64,000 nt of DNA. Source: Thalassococcus arenae (GTDB lineage Bacteria; Pseudomonadota; Alphaproteobacteria; Rhodobacterales; Rhodobacteraceae). The notes beneath the pieces were generated by a model. It was not told where the DNA came from, searched no databases, and was given only the letters and a program-made list of their open reading frames with translations. Shown here in pieces: positions 46,266 to 57,011 of this stretch. The number at the start of each line of letters is the position of its first letter. The stretch's first letter is position 1. Where the stretch lies: the NCBI RefSeq assembly GCF_019104745.1, contig NZ_JAHRWL010000002.1:1066076-1130075 (forward strand). The letters are read 5' to 3'. The translations under genes and the position numbers were made by a program.

Positions 46266-46612
46266 CCGGTACAGCCTATCTGCGACAGATGTACGACCGG
46301 TTCGGGTCGCCCGGCTTTCTCGCTGCCTACAATGCCGGGCCTGCGCGCTACCAAGAGCACGTTGATACCGGACGCGCCCTGCCGCTTGAAACCCGCAATT
46401 ACCTCGCCATCCTCGCGCCACTCATCGCCGATGGAACTGACGTCGCGCGGGCAGTCAGCCGCCCGCACAGGACGCAGGACTGGCGCGACGCTCCGCTGTT
46501 CGCGGCAACGGCTGAGGCAGGTAACCCCCCCAGCGATAACACCCAACGGATTGCGTCTGACACGTCTCGAAACGGCATCTTCGTGCCTCACAGCCGGGGG
46601 CAAACGCTATGA
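46253..46612 (+). pseudogene. Lytic transglycosylase, 5'-truncated remnant
   Basis: From DNILAGTAYLRQMYDRF to AAYNAGPARYQEHV and ETRNYLAILAPL the frame matches the C-terminal half of a conjugation-associated lytic transglycosylase. The part with the catalytic Glu is missing, and no start codon is in a sensible place. The upstream sequence is ParB-like, so the gene was fused by a deletion. The intact gene normally sits between parB-like and relaxase genes. Confidence 0.75.
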
Positions 46613-46859
46613 TCCGCGAAATCGCACCATGGCGAGGTCTGGAATGCCCGGTCGCAGGAATGTGCCGGAGAGAGCCGACGCACAGGGTCTCAACAGAAAG
46701 AGCGCGAGATAAAAGAGGTGCCGCAAGCGGACCTCAAGCTGTTGTTTCTCTGCGAGGATTTGCGCGGTATATCCAAGATGCATGCCGCAGGACTTCACCT
46801 AGAGGTCTGATTTTTTGGTATTTTTCAAGCGGCCGTTGGTCCTGCAAGCGAGTGCGGCC
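46613..46859. other. Gap before the relaxase gene
   Basis: This 247-bp stretch holds no convincing gene. A small frame across it lacks known motifs. It may be remnant DNA from the same deletion, and it must hold any promoter of the relaxase gene. Confidence 0.4.
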
Positions 46860-48617
46860 ATGACCCGGCGCGACAATGACCTGCGGATCCGCCCCGGACG
46901 CATCCGCGACGGCGGCAGGACCTCGAAGCAATCGACACGCTTCGTCAACGAGGTGATGCGCGCTGCGCGGAAATCCGGACATACCGGCTATCGTATCGGC
47001 GCAGACAGTACGCGTTCCGGCAACGCCGCTTTCGGGCGCGGACGGTTTGCACGAACGGCCAAAGGCCTGACCCGCACCTCCCGGCGCGTCGTCGTGAAGG
47101 CCCGCGTCGTGCGCCACCAGGGCAAGCGCTTTCGCTCCGCACCCATGGCCAAGCATCTCGGCTACCTGCAGCGCGATGGCGTCGGTCAGGACGGGCGCGA
47201 CGCCGACTTGTTCGGGTCTGAACGCGATGACCTCGACCGAGGCGGCTTTGCGGCGCGCTGCGAAGACGACCGGCATCACTTCCGGTTTATCGTCTCGCCG
47301 GAGGACGCGGGCGATCTCGAGGATCTGCGCGCCTTTACCCGTGATCTGATGGCCCGAGCCGAACGGGATCTCGGCACAACACTCGACTGGGTCGCGGTCG
47401 ATCACTGGAACACCGACAATCCGCATGTCCACATTCTGGTGCGCGGCAAAGCCAACGATGGCCGGGATCTCGTCATCTCGCGTGACTACATCAGCCGGGG
47501 GCTTCGAGCGCGCGCAGAAGACCTCGTGCAACTGGAACTAGGCCCCCGCAGTGCGCGCGAGATTTCCCAAGCCTTGGAAACGCAGGTCACGGCGGAGCGC
47601 TGGACCGATCTGGACCGGGGCCTGCGCTCGCTGGCGGACAATCATGCCGGCATCGCCGACCTGCGGCGCGGCACGCCGGAACCCCGCGATCCGGAGCTGC
47701 GCCGCTTGATGATCGGGCGTGGCCAGACACTAGAGAGGCTCGGGCTGGCCGAACAAATCGCCCCTGCCGTCTGGGAGTTGAAACCGAATGCCGAAGACAC
47801 TCTGCGCGAGCTTGGGATGCGCGGCGACATCATCAAACGGATGCACCGGGCCATGGGTGCCGAGCGCTTCCGCGCGGCGGGTGATTTCGCCATCGAAGGC
47901 ACGCCCAACGCGCCGATCCTCGGGCGGCTGGTGGAACGCGGCTTTCATGACGACCATGCCGGGACCGGCTACGCGATCATTGACAGTGTTGATGGTCGCG
48001 TTCATCACCTGCGCTTCCGGGATCTCGATGCGACCGGCGACACGCCGCAAGGTGGCATTGTCGAAACCCGGCTCTGGACAGGGAAGACGGACGGGACACC
48101 GCAACTGTCTCTTGTCGGTCGTTCCGATCTGTCGCTGGCCGCCCAGGTCGAGGCGGATGGCGCCACATGGCTCGACCGCCTGCAACTCTCCCGGGACCGC
48201 GCACCGCTGAGCGGTGCCGGATTTGGTGCGGAGGTTCGCCAGGCATTGGAGCGCCGCTCGGATCACCTTGTCGCCGAAGGCCTCGCCCGACGGCAAGGGC
48301 AGCGGGTCACCTTTGCCCGCGATCTGCTGGCCACCCTGCGCAACCGCGAACTGGACGCCATCGCGCAAGACCTCAGCACACAAACCGGCCTCCCCCGTTA
48401 CAAGCCGACCGAGGGCGAACCCGTCACAGGGACGTTTCGGCAACGCCTCGATCTCGCCTCGGGCCGCTTCGCCATGATCGACGATGGTCTCGGCTTCTCG
48501 CTCGTCCCCTGGACTCCGCAACTCGAACGCCATCTCGGCCAGACCGTCACAGGCACGATGACGCCCGGCGGCGGGATCAACTGGAGCCTCGGGCGCAAGC
48601 GCGGGCTAAGCCTCTAA
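46860..48617 (+). CDS. DUF3363-type relaxase / mobilisation nuclease
   Basis: This 585-residue protein has the metal-binding histidines H182, H189 and H191 in HWNTDNPHVHILVRG, the HUH-type third motif. A likely nucleophile Tyr is in KHLGYLQRDG. The C-terminal part matches the DUF3363 group of plasmid relaxases. It should nick the transfer origin and carry the strand. The ATG at 46860 (MTRRDNDLRIRPGRIRDGG) is the family-typical start. oriT was not located. Confidence 0.88.
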   Translation: MTRRDNDLRIRPGRIRDGGRTSKQSTRFVNEVMRAARKSGHTGYRIGADSTRSGNAAFGRGRFARTAKGLTRTSRRVVVKARVVRHQGKRFRSAPMAKHLGYLQRDGVGQDGRDADLFGSERDDLDRGGFAARCEDDRHHFRFIVSPEDAGDLEDLRAFTRDLMARAERDLGTTLDWVAVDHWNTDNPHVHILVRGKANDGRDLVISRDYISRGLRARAEDLVQLELGPRSAREISQALETQVTAERWTDLDRGLRSLADNHAGIADLRRGTPEPRDPELRRLMIGRGQTLERLGLAEQIAPAVWELKPNAEDTLRELGMRGDIIKRMHRAMGAERFRAAGDFAIEGTPNAPILGRLVERGFHDDHAGTGYAIIDSVDGRVHHLRFRDLDATGDTPQGGIVETRLWTGKTDGTPQLSLVGRSDLSLAAQVEADGATWLDRLQLSRDRAPLSGAGFGAEVRQALERRSDHLVAEGLARRQGQRVTFARDLLATLRNRELDAIAQDLSTQTGLPRYKPTEGEPVTGTFRQRLDLASGRFAMIDDGLGFSLVPWTPQLERHLGQTVTGTMTPGGGINWSLGRKRGLSL

Positions 48618-48634
48618 GCAGAAAGGACATCACC

Positions 48635-50629
48635 ATGAGCCGTCAGGACACGTCATCGGCCACCAAGATCCTCTGGGGCCAGATCATCATCGTCAGCATC
48701 GTGGCGCTGCTCTTCGTCTGGGCGGCGACACAATGGGTCGCGTTTCGTCTGGGGTTCCAACCCCAGCTTGGCGCACCTCTCACCGCCCTGTTCGGCTTGC
48801 CGATCTATCGCCCGTGGCAGGTCTTCACCTGGTGGTACTGGTACGACGCCTACGCGCCGCGCGTCTTCATGGAAGGGGCCGCGATCGCCGGCGCAGGCGG
48901 GATCGCCGCCATTGCCGTCGCCATCTTGCTGTCGGTCCTGCGGGCGCGCGAGGCGAGCGACGTGACGACCTATGGCTCGGCCAGATGGGCAAGCCCCAAG
49001 GATATCACCGCCGCCGGGCTGTTCGCAGACGACGGGGTCGTGCTGGGCCGTCTCGACAAGCGCTACCTCCGGCATGATGGTCCGGAACATGTGCTGTGCT
49101 TCGCGCCCACGAGATCGGGTAAAGGCGTCGGCCTGGTGATCCCAAGCCTGCTGACCTGGCCCGGCTCCGCCATCGTCCATGACATCAAGGGCGAGAACTG
49201 GCAGCTCACGTCCGGATGGCGGGCGCGGTTCGGGCGCGTCCTGCTATTCGATCCGACCAACGCGGTCAGCGCCGCCTACAATCCGCTGCTCGAGGTTCGT
49301 CGCGGGGAGCGCGAGGTGCGGGACGTGCAAAACATCGCCGACATCCTCGTCGATCCCGAAGGCCAGCTCGAGCGACGGAACCATTGGGAGAAGACCAGCC
49401 ATTCCCTTCTGGTCGGCGCGATCCTTCATGTTCTCTATGCTGAGAAGGACAAGACACTGGCAGGCGCCGCCGCCTTCCTGTCAGATCCTCGGCGTCCCAT
49501 CGCTGCCACACTGACTGCAATGATGCGGACGGCCCATCTCGGAGATCGCCCGCATCCTGTTGTCGCTCAGGCCGCCCGCGAGCTGCTGAACAAATCCGAG
49601 AACGAACGCTCCGGCGTCCTGTCCACGGCCATGTCCTTCCTCAGCCTCTACCGCGACCCCGTGATCGCCGCCGTGACCCGGCGCTGCGACTGGCGGATCG
49701 ATGATCTCGTCTCTGAAGCGCGGCCGCTCACCCTCTACCTCGTGGTGCCGCCCTCGGACATTTCCCGCACCAAACCGCTGGTCCGGCTGATCCTGAACCA
49801 GATCGGCCGCCGCCTGACAGAAGAATTGCACAACACCAACCGTAAACACCGCCTTTTGTTCATGCTCGACGAGTTCCCCGCCCTCGGCCGTCTCGACTTC
49901 TTTGAAAGCCAACTGGCCTTCATGGCGGGATACGGGCTCAAGGCCTTCCTGATCGCCCAGTCGTTGAACCAGATCGAAAAGGCCTATGGCCAGAACAACG
50001 CCATCCTGGACAATTGCCATGTCCGCGTCGCCTTCGCGACAAATGACGAGCGCACGGCGAAGCGCCTGTCCGACGCCCTCGGCACCACGACCGAACTGCG
50101 CGCGATGAAAAACTATGCTGGCCACCGCCTGTCACCCTGGCTCGGACATCTGATGGTCTCGCGCCAAGAAACCGCCCGCGCCTTGCTGACCCCCGGTGAG
50201 ATCATGCAGCTGCCGCCCGATGACGAAATCATCCTCGTGTCGGGCGCAGCCCCGATACGGGCACAAAAAGTGCGGTACTTCCGCGATGCGCAACTGACGG
50301 CAAGAATCCACAAGCCGCCTGTCGTCGAAGCATCTGCTTTCGTCAGCCCCGTGGAAACCGATGATTGGAGCAGTCTTCAGCCAGTCGCACCGCCCCAAGA
50401 AACTGGCGTGAAAAAGCCCGCTGACGAAGGGGATGGTGGCATCCGGCGAGAGCCTGAAATCCCAGAACATGAGGATGTGGCGCCCGAACTGCCGTTCCCG
50501 CGCGAGGAATTCGCGGCTCTCGAAGACGAACCCGACGACGAGGCCCAACGCGCCCGCGCCATGCAGACCCGCTTCCGCAACGTCGCGCGTCAAGCGGCCC
50601 TCGATCCGGACGACGGCATCGAACTGTGA
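48635..50629 (+). CDS. traG: Type IV coupling protein (VirD4/TraG)
   Basis: This 664-residue protein has two N-terminal membrane helices (residues ~12-32 and ~70-95), Walker A APTRSGKG at 157-164 and a Walker B-like FMLDEFPALG near residue 410. It links the relaxosome to the transfer channel. An AAAGGA ribosome site precedes the ATG, 17 bp after the relaxase stop. Acidic/Pro-rich residues fill the last 80 positions. Confidence 0.93.
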   Translation: MSRQDTSSATKILWGQIIIVSIVALLFVWAATQWVAFRLGFQPQLGAPLTALFGLPIYRPWQVFTWWYWYDAYAPRVFMEGAAIAGAGGIAAIAVAILLSVLRAREASDVTTYGSARWASPKDITAAGLFADDGVVLGRLDKRYLRHDGPEHVLCFAPTRSGKGVGLVIPSLLTWPGSAIVHDIKGENWQLTSGWRARFGRVLLFDPTNAVSAAYNPLLEVRRGEREVRDVQNIADILVDPEGQLERRNHWEKTSHSLLVGAILHVLYAEKDKTLAGAAAFLSDPRRPIAATLTAMMRTAHLGDRPHPVVAQAARELLNKSENERSGVLSTAMSFLSLYRDPVIAAVTRRCDWRIDDLVSEARPLTLYLVVPPSDISRTKPLVRLILNQIGRRLTEELHNTNRKHRLLFMLDEFPALGRLDFFESQLAFMAGYGLKAFLIAQSLNQIEKAYGQNNAILDNCHVRVAFATNDERTAKRLSDALGTTTELRAMKNYAGHRLSPWLGHLMVSRQETARALLTPGEIMQLPPDDEIILVSGAAPIRAQKVRYFRDAQLTARIHKPPVVEASAFVSPVETDDWSSLQPVAPPQETGVKKPADEGDGGIRREPEIPEHEDVAPELPFPREEFAALEDEPDDEAQRARAMQTRFRNVARQAALDPDDGIEL

Positions 50630-50638
50630 GGTGGCGGA

Positions 50639-51061
50639 ATGAAGAAAGCCAAGATCACAGCCTATGTCGACCCAGCCCTCTTCGACGAAATCGACGCACT
50701 GGCGGCGCGACGGCGCGTTCCCAAAACCCAGATCATCGAGGCGGCATTGGCGTCGTTGCTCTCACCCGACAGCGCCGAACAGAGCGAGGCCGCGATTGTC
50801 CGGCGGCTCGATCGCCTGACGAGGTCGTTGGAGCGTTTGGAACGCGACCAGGAAATCACGACTGAGGCGCTCGCGCTGTTCGTCCGCTTCTGGTTGACCA
50901 CGACACCACCCCTGCCCGATGACACATACTTGGCGGCCAAGGCGAAAGGGAAAGAGCGGTATGGAGGCTTCGTTGAGACGCTGGCGCGGCGGCTGGGAAA
51001 AGGAACGACCTTGACAAGAGAGCTATCTCGGGAAGAGCCAAACCCCAAAGTCCAAGATTAG
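50639..51061 (+). CDS. CopG/ribbon-helix-helix-like protein
   Basis: This 140-residue protein begins with a ribbon-helix-helix domain (AKITAYVDPALFDEIDALAARR, then VPKTQIIEAAL). The rest is helical, including a hydrophobic ALALFVRFWL segment. Such genes sit between traG and trbB in many alphaproteobacterial transfer regions. Here trbB is 12.4 kb away because of the defence block. Confidence 0.85.
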   Translation: MKKAKITAYVDPALFDEIDALAARRRVPKTQIIEAALASLLSPDSAEQSEAAIVRRLDRLTRSLERLERDQEITTEALALFVRFWLTTTPPLPDDTYLAAKAKGKERYGGFVETLARRLGKGTTLTRELSREEPNPKVQD

Positions 51062-51162
51062 CAAGAGGAACAGAAAAAGTTATCAAAAACATGGAATTAA
51101 TCAAAGTTCGTTGCTCAATTTGACGTTCTTCAAGGCGTCGATCCCGGCCTCAACAAAGTCGG

Positions 51163-51191
51163 TTGACCTTGGTTCGGATACTTTATATACG
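51163..51191 (+). promoter_or_regulatory. Predicted promoter of the WYL-hsd operon
   Basis: TTGACC (51163-51168) and TATACG (51186-51191) with 17-bp spacing lie 33 bp before the WYL gene. The surrounding sequence is unusually AT-rich (TTTATATACGAATATTTATTATA). A regulator of this type would probably bind here. Confidence 0.55.
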
Positions 51192-51223
51192 AATATTTAT
51201 TATACCCAACTGCGAGTCGAGCG

Positions 51224-52078
51224 ATGGCCGCCACCGAACTGAAATGGGCGACGGAACAAAGGTTCCAGTTTATCGAGTACCAAGCCTTCTGGCTTGGTAG
51301 TCTCAACCGTGTCGACCTCACATCGCATTTTGGCATCTCGGTACCTCAAGCTTCCAAGGATATAGCAGCCTACCAGTCTCTACACCCGCAAAACATAAAA
51401 TACGATCACAGCGAGAAGCGGTACTTTGTGACGAAGGAGTTTGCGCCTCACTTCATAGAGCTGAAGCCAGATGTATTCCTCAATGGCCTGTTGAGAGAAG
51501 CAGATGATTGTCAAAATCCTGTACTGCTGCCGACTGAAGGTATCCCGATTCCGAAGCGACTGATTGACCCATTTGTGCTGCAATCCCTGACTGAGTGCAT
51601 TGCGACCAATCAGTCGGTGGAAATTCTGTATCAGTCGATGAGCTCGAACAAACCCGATGCAATCTGGCGCCGTATAACACCCCACAGCTTTGCAACTGAT
51701 GGGCTTCGTTGGCACACGAGGGCCTACTGTCACATCGATCAAAAATTCAAAGACTTCCTGATATCTAGGTGTCTTGGCTCCCGCGAGCCTGGAGCATCTG
51801 CCGCATCGGTTCATGACGATATCTATTGGAACAAGTCTTTCGAGATCCGCCTCGTGCCCAACCCCGCACTGTCCACTTCGCAGAAGAGGGTAGTGGCAAC
51901 CGACTATGGCATGCGCGACGCAAGGCTTACCGTTTCCACGCGGATGGCCATGTTGTACTATTTTGAGAAGCGCTTGCGGTTAGACGTTGCGCATCTCATG
52001 GACGACCCAGGCGAATGCCCGGTGATTATTGAGAACAAATCGGCTTTCGACGCCGCCGTCGAGGAGGCGACAAAATGA
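51224..52078 (+). CDS. WYL-domain transcription regulator, BrxR/CapW-like
   Basis: This 284-residue protein has an N-terminal winged helix-turn-helix (RFQFIEYQAFWLGSLNRVDL, then FGISVPQASKDIAAYQ), a WYL domain with the strands SVEILYQSM and GLRWHTRAYCHI, and a C-terminal WCX-like part. This is the layout of BrxR/CapW-type regulators, which repress phage-defence operons. It overlaps hsdR by 4 bp (ATGA), which strongly ties it to that operon. Confidence 0.85.
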   Translation: MAATELKWATEQRFQFIEYQAFWLGSLNRVDLTSHFGISVPQASKDIAAYQSLHPQNIKYDHSEKRYFVTKEFAPHFIELKPDVFLNGLLREADDCQNPVLLPTEGIPIPKRLIDPFVLQSLTECIATNQSVEILYQSMSSNKPDAIWRRITPHSFATDGLRWHTRAYCHIDQKFKDFLISRCLGSREPGASAASVHDDIYWNKSFEIRLVPNPALSTSQKRVVATDYGMRDARLTVSTRMAMLYYFEKRLRLDVAHLMDDPGECPVIIENKSAFDAAVEEATK

Positions 52079-55000
52079 CCGCCTCCAATTTCGACTTTCT
52101 AAAGGACCACTGGCCCGAGGTTGCTGTTCTTGGCGCAAGGGCCGAGAGCTACGCGATGCTCGATGCCAGGAGTGCTATATTCAATCTCCGGCTTCTGGCA
52201 GAGAATCTGGTGAAGGACATCTATCACGCACTTCATCTGCCCAAACCGGTTAGACCGACTCAAATCGATCTTCTCACCAACAGCGCCTTTGTAGCCGTGG
52301 TGCCGAAAGTCGTACTGAACAAGCTGCATGCCATAAGGAAATTCGGAAATAAGGCGGCACACGGCGATGATGTTTCCCGGAATGACGCCCTGTGGTTGCT
52401 CAAGGAAGCTCATGATCTCAGTAAGTGGGCTATCATCAACTACTGTCAGGTAGACCACAAAACGCTACCGGCATTCGAGCAGCCAAAACTCGAAAGCGTG
52501 GGCAAGGAACAGCAACCGCTTACTCAGCAAGAGAAGCAGACCCTCCAAAAGCTAGCTGCTCAGGAAGAGCAAATCGTTGCGCTTTTGGCAGAGGTAGAAA
52601 AGTCCCGCGAGCAAGTTCAAGCCGCCGAGAAAAAGGCTGACGAACTAGCAGGCCTCGCAAAATCTGCTCAGCGGACCGCCGACGTCCTTGAGTTCAACGA
52701 GGCGACAACTCGGTCCCGCATCATTGACAACCTAATCGCAGCTGCCGGTTGGAATGTTGCGACGGGAGAAACATCGACGAATGAAGTCGTGAAAGAGATG
52801 GAGGTCGATGGCCAACCTACGCCGTCCGGAAAGGGCTTCGTCGACTATGTCCTGTTGGACGCAGACGGCTCGCCACTGGCGGTTATTGAGGCAAAGAAGA
52901 CCTCCGTCGATCCGGAACTCGGCCGAAAGCAAGCGGTGCTGTACGCAGATGCACTAGAGAAGAAGTCTGGCCAGCGGCCGGTCATTTTCTACACCAACGG
53001 ATACGATATCTGGATGTGGGACGATGCAGCCGGGTACCCGCCGCGAAAGGTGTTCGGCTACTACTCCATGGACAGTCTGCAGTATCTGGTCAAGTTCCAG
53101 CGGAAGAGCCGCAAGGATCTTAAGTCGCTGGTACCGCAAGAGCGGATCGTCAATCGCTTGTATCAGATCGAAGCGATCAAACGCGTGTCCGAGCGCTTTA
53201 CCGACAAGCATCGAAAGGCGTTGATCGTCCAGGCAACAGGTACCGGCAAGACGCGTGTTGCGATCGCTCTTGCCGAATTGCTGATCCGCGCCGGATGGGC
53301 AAAGCGGGTGCTGTTTCTGTGCGACCGTAAGGAGCTCCGCAAACAGGCGAAAAACGCCTTCACTGACTTCCTCGATTCAGAGCCGATCCGGGTGGTCAAC
53401 TCTCGTGTCAACGGTGCTGCCACGGAGCGCGTATTCATTTCGACGTACCCAGCGATGCTCAAGGTGTATCAGTCGTTCGATGTAGGGTTCTTCGATCTGA
53501 TTATCGCTGACGAGTCGCACCGCAGCATCTACAACATCTATGGTGATCTCTTTCACTATTTCGACAGCCTCCAGGTCGGGTTGACGGCGACGCCGGTCAA
53601 TTTCGTGACACGATCGACCTTTGGCCTTTTCAATTGCGAGGGCAAGCTGCCGACCTTCAGCTATGATCTGGAAGAGGCGGTGGGTGAGAGGCATCTCGTT
53701 CCCTTCGAGGTGATCGATCATACCACTCAATTCCTTCGTGACGGCATCACGCTTGATGGGCTGACCCAAACGCAAATCGACGAACTGGAAGCCCAAGGCG
53801 AAGACCCAAACGACTATGACTACTCTTCAGAACAGATCGACAAGGCGATTTACAATCGCGACACCAACCGTGTGATCATTCGCAATCTAATGGAAAACGC
53901 CATCCGAGATGCGAACGGACAGACCATCGGCAAGACGATCATCTTTGCGCGCAATCACGAACACGCCATGCTGATGAGCCGGCTATTCGACGAGATGTAT
54001 CCGCAATATGGCGGAAAATTCTGTCAGGTGATCGACAACTATGACCCCCGCGCAGAAAGCCTGATTGACGATTTCAAGGGCACGGGCACCAACAGCGAGC
54101 TCACCATCGCTATTTCGGTGGATATGCTGGATACTGGTATCGATGTGCCTGAGATCGTGAACCTCGTTTTTGCCAAGCCTGTTCGCTCTCCGGTCAAGTT
54201 CTGGCAGATGGTAGGACGCGGCACACGGCTTTGCCCCGATCTGTTTGGCTCCGGCAAGGACAAGACCGTCTTCCGGATCTTCGATCACTGGGCCAACTTC
54301 AAACGCTTCGAAGAGGGCTACAAACCTGCCGAGCCGACGGTAACGAAATCACTGCTCCAACAGCTTTTCGAACAGCGCATCCAGCTTGCTGAAACGGCAC
54401 TGCAGAAAAGCGAGATTGCCGTCTTCGATCACGTGATCCAGTTGATCGCTGCCGACATCAATGCGCTCGATGAAAACACAGTCGCTGTGCGGGAGAAGTG
54501 GCGGGAGAAGCGCTCGACTGCTTCGATTGAGAACCTGAAACGGTTCGATCCCGGGACAGTATCGGTGCTACGCCAGACCATCGCCCCGCTGATGCAATGG
54601 CGCGATATCAGGGGCAAGGCCGAGGCGCATGCGTTCGATCTGCTTGTGTGCAAGGCCCAGATCGCGGTCCTGCATCAGTCTGCCGAAGTCACCGATCTCA
54701 AGATCGATTTCCTCGACCGGCTGGGCTCGCTCCAGATGCATCTCAACCCGGTTCGGGAACAGGCCGAGGTGATCAAAAAGGCCAAGTCCGATGCCTTCTG
54801 GAACGGCGTGACCGTGATGGACCTTGAGGCCGTGCGCGAGCCGTTGCGCTGCATCATGGTATACCGCGACCGACAGAAGATTGGCGGCAACGGCCCCAAG
54901 ATCGTCGACATCACGGAAGACACCGGTCTCGTGCAGTCCTCGCGCCGCAGCGCTTCGCTCAAGACCGTGGATATGGCTGCCTATGAGCAGCTCGTCGAGG

Positions 55001-55491
55001 CGGAACTAAAGAAGCACTTCGAGACCAACGCGACGTTGAAGAAAATCCGCGCAGGCGAGGCGGTCACGCCCGAGGACCTCAACGCAATCATCTCGCTGGT
55101 CCTGACCCAGAACCCCGATGTCAACCGCAACGCGCTGGAAGAGTTTTTTGCGTCCACGACGCTGCCGCTCGACATCACCATCCGCAAGATGGTCGGGCTC
55201 GAAGAACAGGCCGTGAAGGAAAAGTTCTCGGCTTTCGTGCTGGGCCATCCCGAACTGACCGCCAAGCAGACACGCTTCCTGGCGCTGCTGCAAAACCACA
55301 TCATCAAGTTCGGTTTCATCACCATCGACCGCCTCTACGACCAGCCATTCACGGTTGTCGATGCCGATGGTCCCGAGGGCATTTTCGAAAAACCCGATGA
55401 CATCGACCAGTTGATGAAGATCGTCAATCTCTTCGCTCCGGCGCCCAAAGGCGATGACGGAGCCGATACATCCCAAGGAAAGCTGCACTAA
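52075..55491 (+). CDS. hsdR: Type I restriction enzyme subunit R
   Basis: This 1138-residue protein has an N-terminal DUF4145-like domain (residues ~25-125), a coiled coil (~140-205), a PD-(D/E)XK nuclease core with D257, E272 and K274 (VIEAKK), and helicase motors: Walker A ATGTGKT at 387-393, DESH at 479-482 and GLTATP. The C-terminal EcoEI-like domain is present. It translocates DNA and cleaves unmodified DNA. The DUF4145 extension suggests the EcoEI/DEAD-type branch. Confidence 0.95.
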   Translation: MTASNFDFLKDHWPEVAVLGARAESYAMLDARSAIFNLRLLAENLVKDIYHALHLPKPVRPTQIDLLTNSAFVAVVPKVVLNKLHAIRKFGNKAAHGDDVSRNDALWLLKEAHDLSKWAIINYCQVDHKTLPAFEQPKLESVGKEQQPLTQQEKQTLQKLAAQEEQIVALLAEVEKSREQVQAAEKKADELAGLAKSAQRTADVLEFNEATTRSRIIDNLIAAAGWNVATGETSTNEVVKEMEVDGQPTPSGKGFVDYVLLDADGSPLAVIEAKKTSVDPELGRKQAVLYADALEKKSGQRPVIFYTNGYDIWMWDDAAGYPPRKVFGYYSMDSLQYLVKFQRKSRKDLKSLVPQERIVNRLYQIEAIKRVSERFTDKHRKALIVQATGTGKTRVAIALAELLIRAGWAKRVLFLCDRKELRKQAKNAFTDFLDSEPIRVVNSRVNGAATERVFISTYPAMLKVYQSFDVGFFDLIIADESHRSIYNIYGDLFHYFDSLQVGLTATPVNFVTRSTFGLFNCEGKLPTFSYDLEEAVGERHLVPFEVIDHTTQFLRDGITLDGLTQTQIDELEAQGEDPNDYDYSSEQIDKAIYNRDTNRVIIRNLMENAIRDANGQTIGKTIIFARNHEHAMLMSRLFDEMYPQYGGKFCQVIDNYDPRAESLIDDFKGTGTNSELTIAISVDMLDTGIDVPEIVNLVFAKPVRSPVKFWQMVGRGTRLCPDLFGSGKDKTVFRIFDHWANFKRFEEGYKPAEPTVTKSLLQQLFEQRIQLAETALQKSEIAVFDHVIQLIAADINALDENTVAVREKWREKRSTASIENLKRFDPGTVSVLRQTIAPLMQWRDIRGKAEAHAFDLLVCKAQIAVLHQSAEVTDLKIDFLDRLGSLQMHLNPVREQAEVIKKAKSDAFWNGVTVMDLEAVREPLRCIMVYRDRQKIGGNGPKIVDITEDTGLVQSSRRSASLKTVDMAAYEQLVEAELKKHFETNATLKKIRAGEAVTPEDLNAIISLVLTQNPDVNRNALEEFFASTTLPLDITIRKMVGLEEQAVKEKFSAFVLGHPELTAKQTRFLALLQNHIIKFGFITIDRLYDQPFTVVDADGPEGIFEKPDDIDQLMKIVNLFAPAPKGDDGADTSQGKLH

Positions 55492-57011
55492 TGGTAACCG
55501 GCGAATTGAAAAAGAAGATCGATGCCCTCTGGACCGAGTTCTGGACTGGCGGCATCACCAATCCGCTGACGGTGATCGAGCAGATCACCTTCCTGATCTT
55601 CGTGCGCCTGCTCGACGTGAACGAGGCCCGCGACGAAAACCGCCTGAAGCGCAGCGGCGTGGAGTTCAAGCGCCGGTTCAATGCTGATGAACAGGAACTC
55701 CGCTGGTCGCAGTTCCGCCATCTGGGTGCCGACGAGATGCTGCCGCTGGTGCGCGACCGCGTCTTCCCGCATTTCCGCAAGGCGTCCGTCGGCACCACCT
55801 TCGCCGAGTTCATGAAGGATGCGCAGCTGATGATCCAGAAGCCCAGCCTTCTGGTGAAGGCTGTCAACATGATCAACGATCTGCCGCTCACGTCTGGCGA
55901 CACCAAAGGCGACCTCTATGAATACCTGCTGGGCAAGCTGACGACGGCAGGCATCAACGGCCAGTTCCGGACACCGCGCCACATCATCCGCCTGATGGTG
56001 GACATGCTGGAGCCCAAGCCCACCGATGTGATTTCCGATCCGTCATGTGGCACCGGCGGCTTTCTGGTCGAGACGATGAACTACCTTCTCGAAAACCACA
56101 CGTCGCCCGAGGCGGTGATGGAGGAAACGGATCCGGACACCGGCAAGACCGAGAAGACCTTCACCGGCGACCTGCTCGAGGATCATTGGACCCATATCCG
56201 CAACGACATGTTCCATGGCTTCGATTTCGACGCCACCATGCTGCGCATCGCGGCCATGAACATGATGCTGCACGGTGTCGACAATCCCGACATCCATTAC
56301 CAGGACACGCTGAGCAACAGCTTTCCTGAGCGCTTCCCCAAATCCGCAAGCGAAGGCTTTGACATCGTCCTCGCCAATCCGCCCTTCAAGGGCTCGCTCG
56401 ATTTCGAAGATGTGCATGCCGGCTTGCTGCGGCAGGTGAAGACCAAGAAGACGGAACTGCTGTTCCTGGTGCTGATCCTGCGCATGCTGAAAACCGGCGG
56501 GCGCTCGGCCACCATTGTGCCCGACGGCGTGCTGTTCGGCTCGTCCACCGCCCATGTGGCGCTACGCAAGCTGCTGGTCGATCACAACCAGCTGGAGGCG
56601 GTGATCTCGCTGCCCTCGGGCGTGTTCAAGCCCTATGCGGGTGTGTCCACTGGCATCCTCGTCTTCACCAAAGGCGGGCGCACCGATGATGTCTTCTTTT
56701 ACGATGTGGAGGCGGACGGTTACTCGCTGGACGACAAGCGCGACCCGATCGAGGCCAATGACCTGCCCGATTGCATCACCGCTTGGCGCAACCGTGATCC
56801 GAAGCGGGACACGGACCGCAAGCAGAAGGCCTTCTTCGTTCCGGCCGATGACATCCGCGAGGCGAACTTCGACCTCTCGCTCTCCAGATACAAGGAACGT
56901 GTCTACGAGGAGCAGGAATACGACCCACCGAAGCTCATCCTGAAGCGGATGAAAACCCTGAACGGCGACATCGCCAAGGACCTCGCCGAACTTGAGGGGA
57001 TGTTGGGATGA
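55491..57011 (+). CDS. hsdM: Type I restriction-modification DNA methyltransferase
   Basis: This 506-residue protein is an N6-adenine methyltransferase. The SAM motif DPSCGTGGF is at 183-191 and the catalytic NPPF is at 296-299. An N-terminal helical HsdM domain and a C-terminal coiled region are also visible. The ATG shares one base with the hsdR stop. The last 4 bp overlap hsdS. Confidence 0.97.
   Translation: MVTGELKKKIDALWTEFWTGGITNPLTVIEQITFLIFVRLLDVNEARDENRLKRSGVEFKRRFNADEQELRWSQFRHLGADEMLPLVRDRVFPHFRKASVGTTFAEFMKDAQLMIQKPSLLVKAVNMINDLPLTSGDTKGDLYEYLLGKLTTAGINGQFRTPRHIIRLMVDMLEPKPTDVISDPSCGTGGFLVETMNYLLENHTSPEAVMEETDPDTGKTEKTFTGDLLEDHWTHIRNDMFHGFDFDATMLRIAAMNMMLHGVDNPDIHYQDTLSNSFPERFPKSASEGFDIVLANPPFKGSLDFEDVHAGLLRQVKTKKTELLFLVLILRMLKTGGRSATIVPDGVLFGSSTAHVALRKLLVDHNQLEAVISLPSGVFKPYAGVSTGILVFTKGGRTDDVFFYDVEADGYSLDDKRDPIEANDLPDCITAWRNRDPKRDTDRKQKAFFVPADDIREANFDLSLSRYKERVYEEQEYDPPKLILKRMKTLNGDIAKDLAELEGMLG

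Noticed and set aside
46609-46863. Small frame before the relaxase gene
   Set aside because: No ribosome site, no motif, Arg/Cys-rich composition, and it overlaps the relaxase start.
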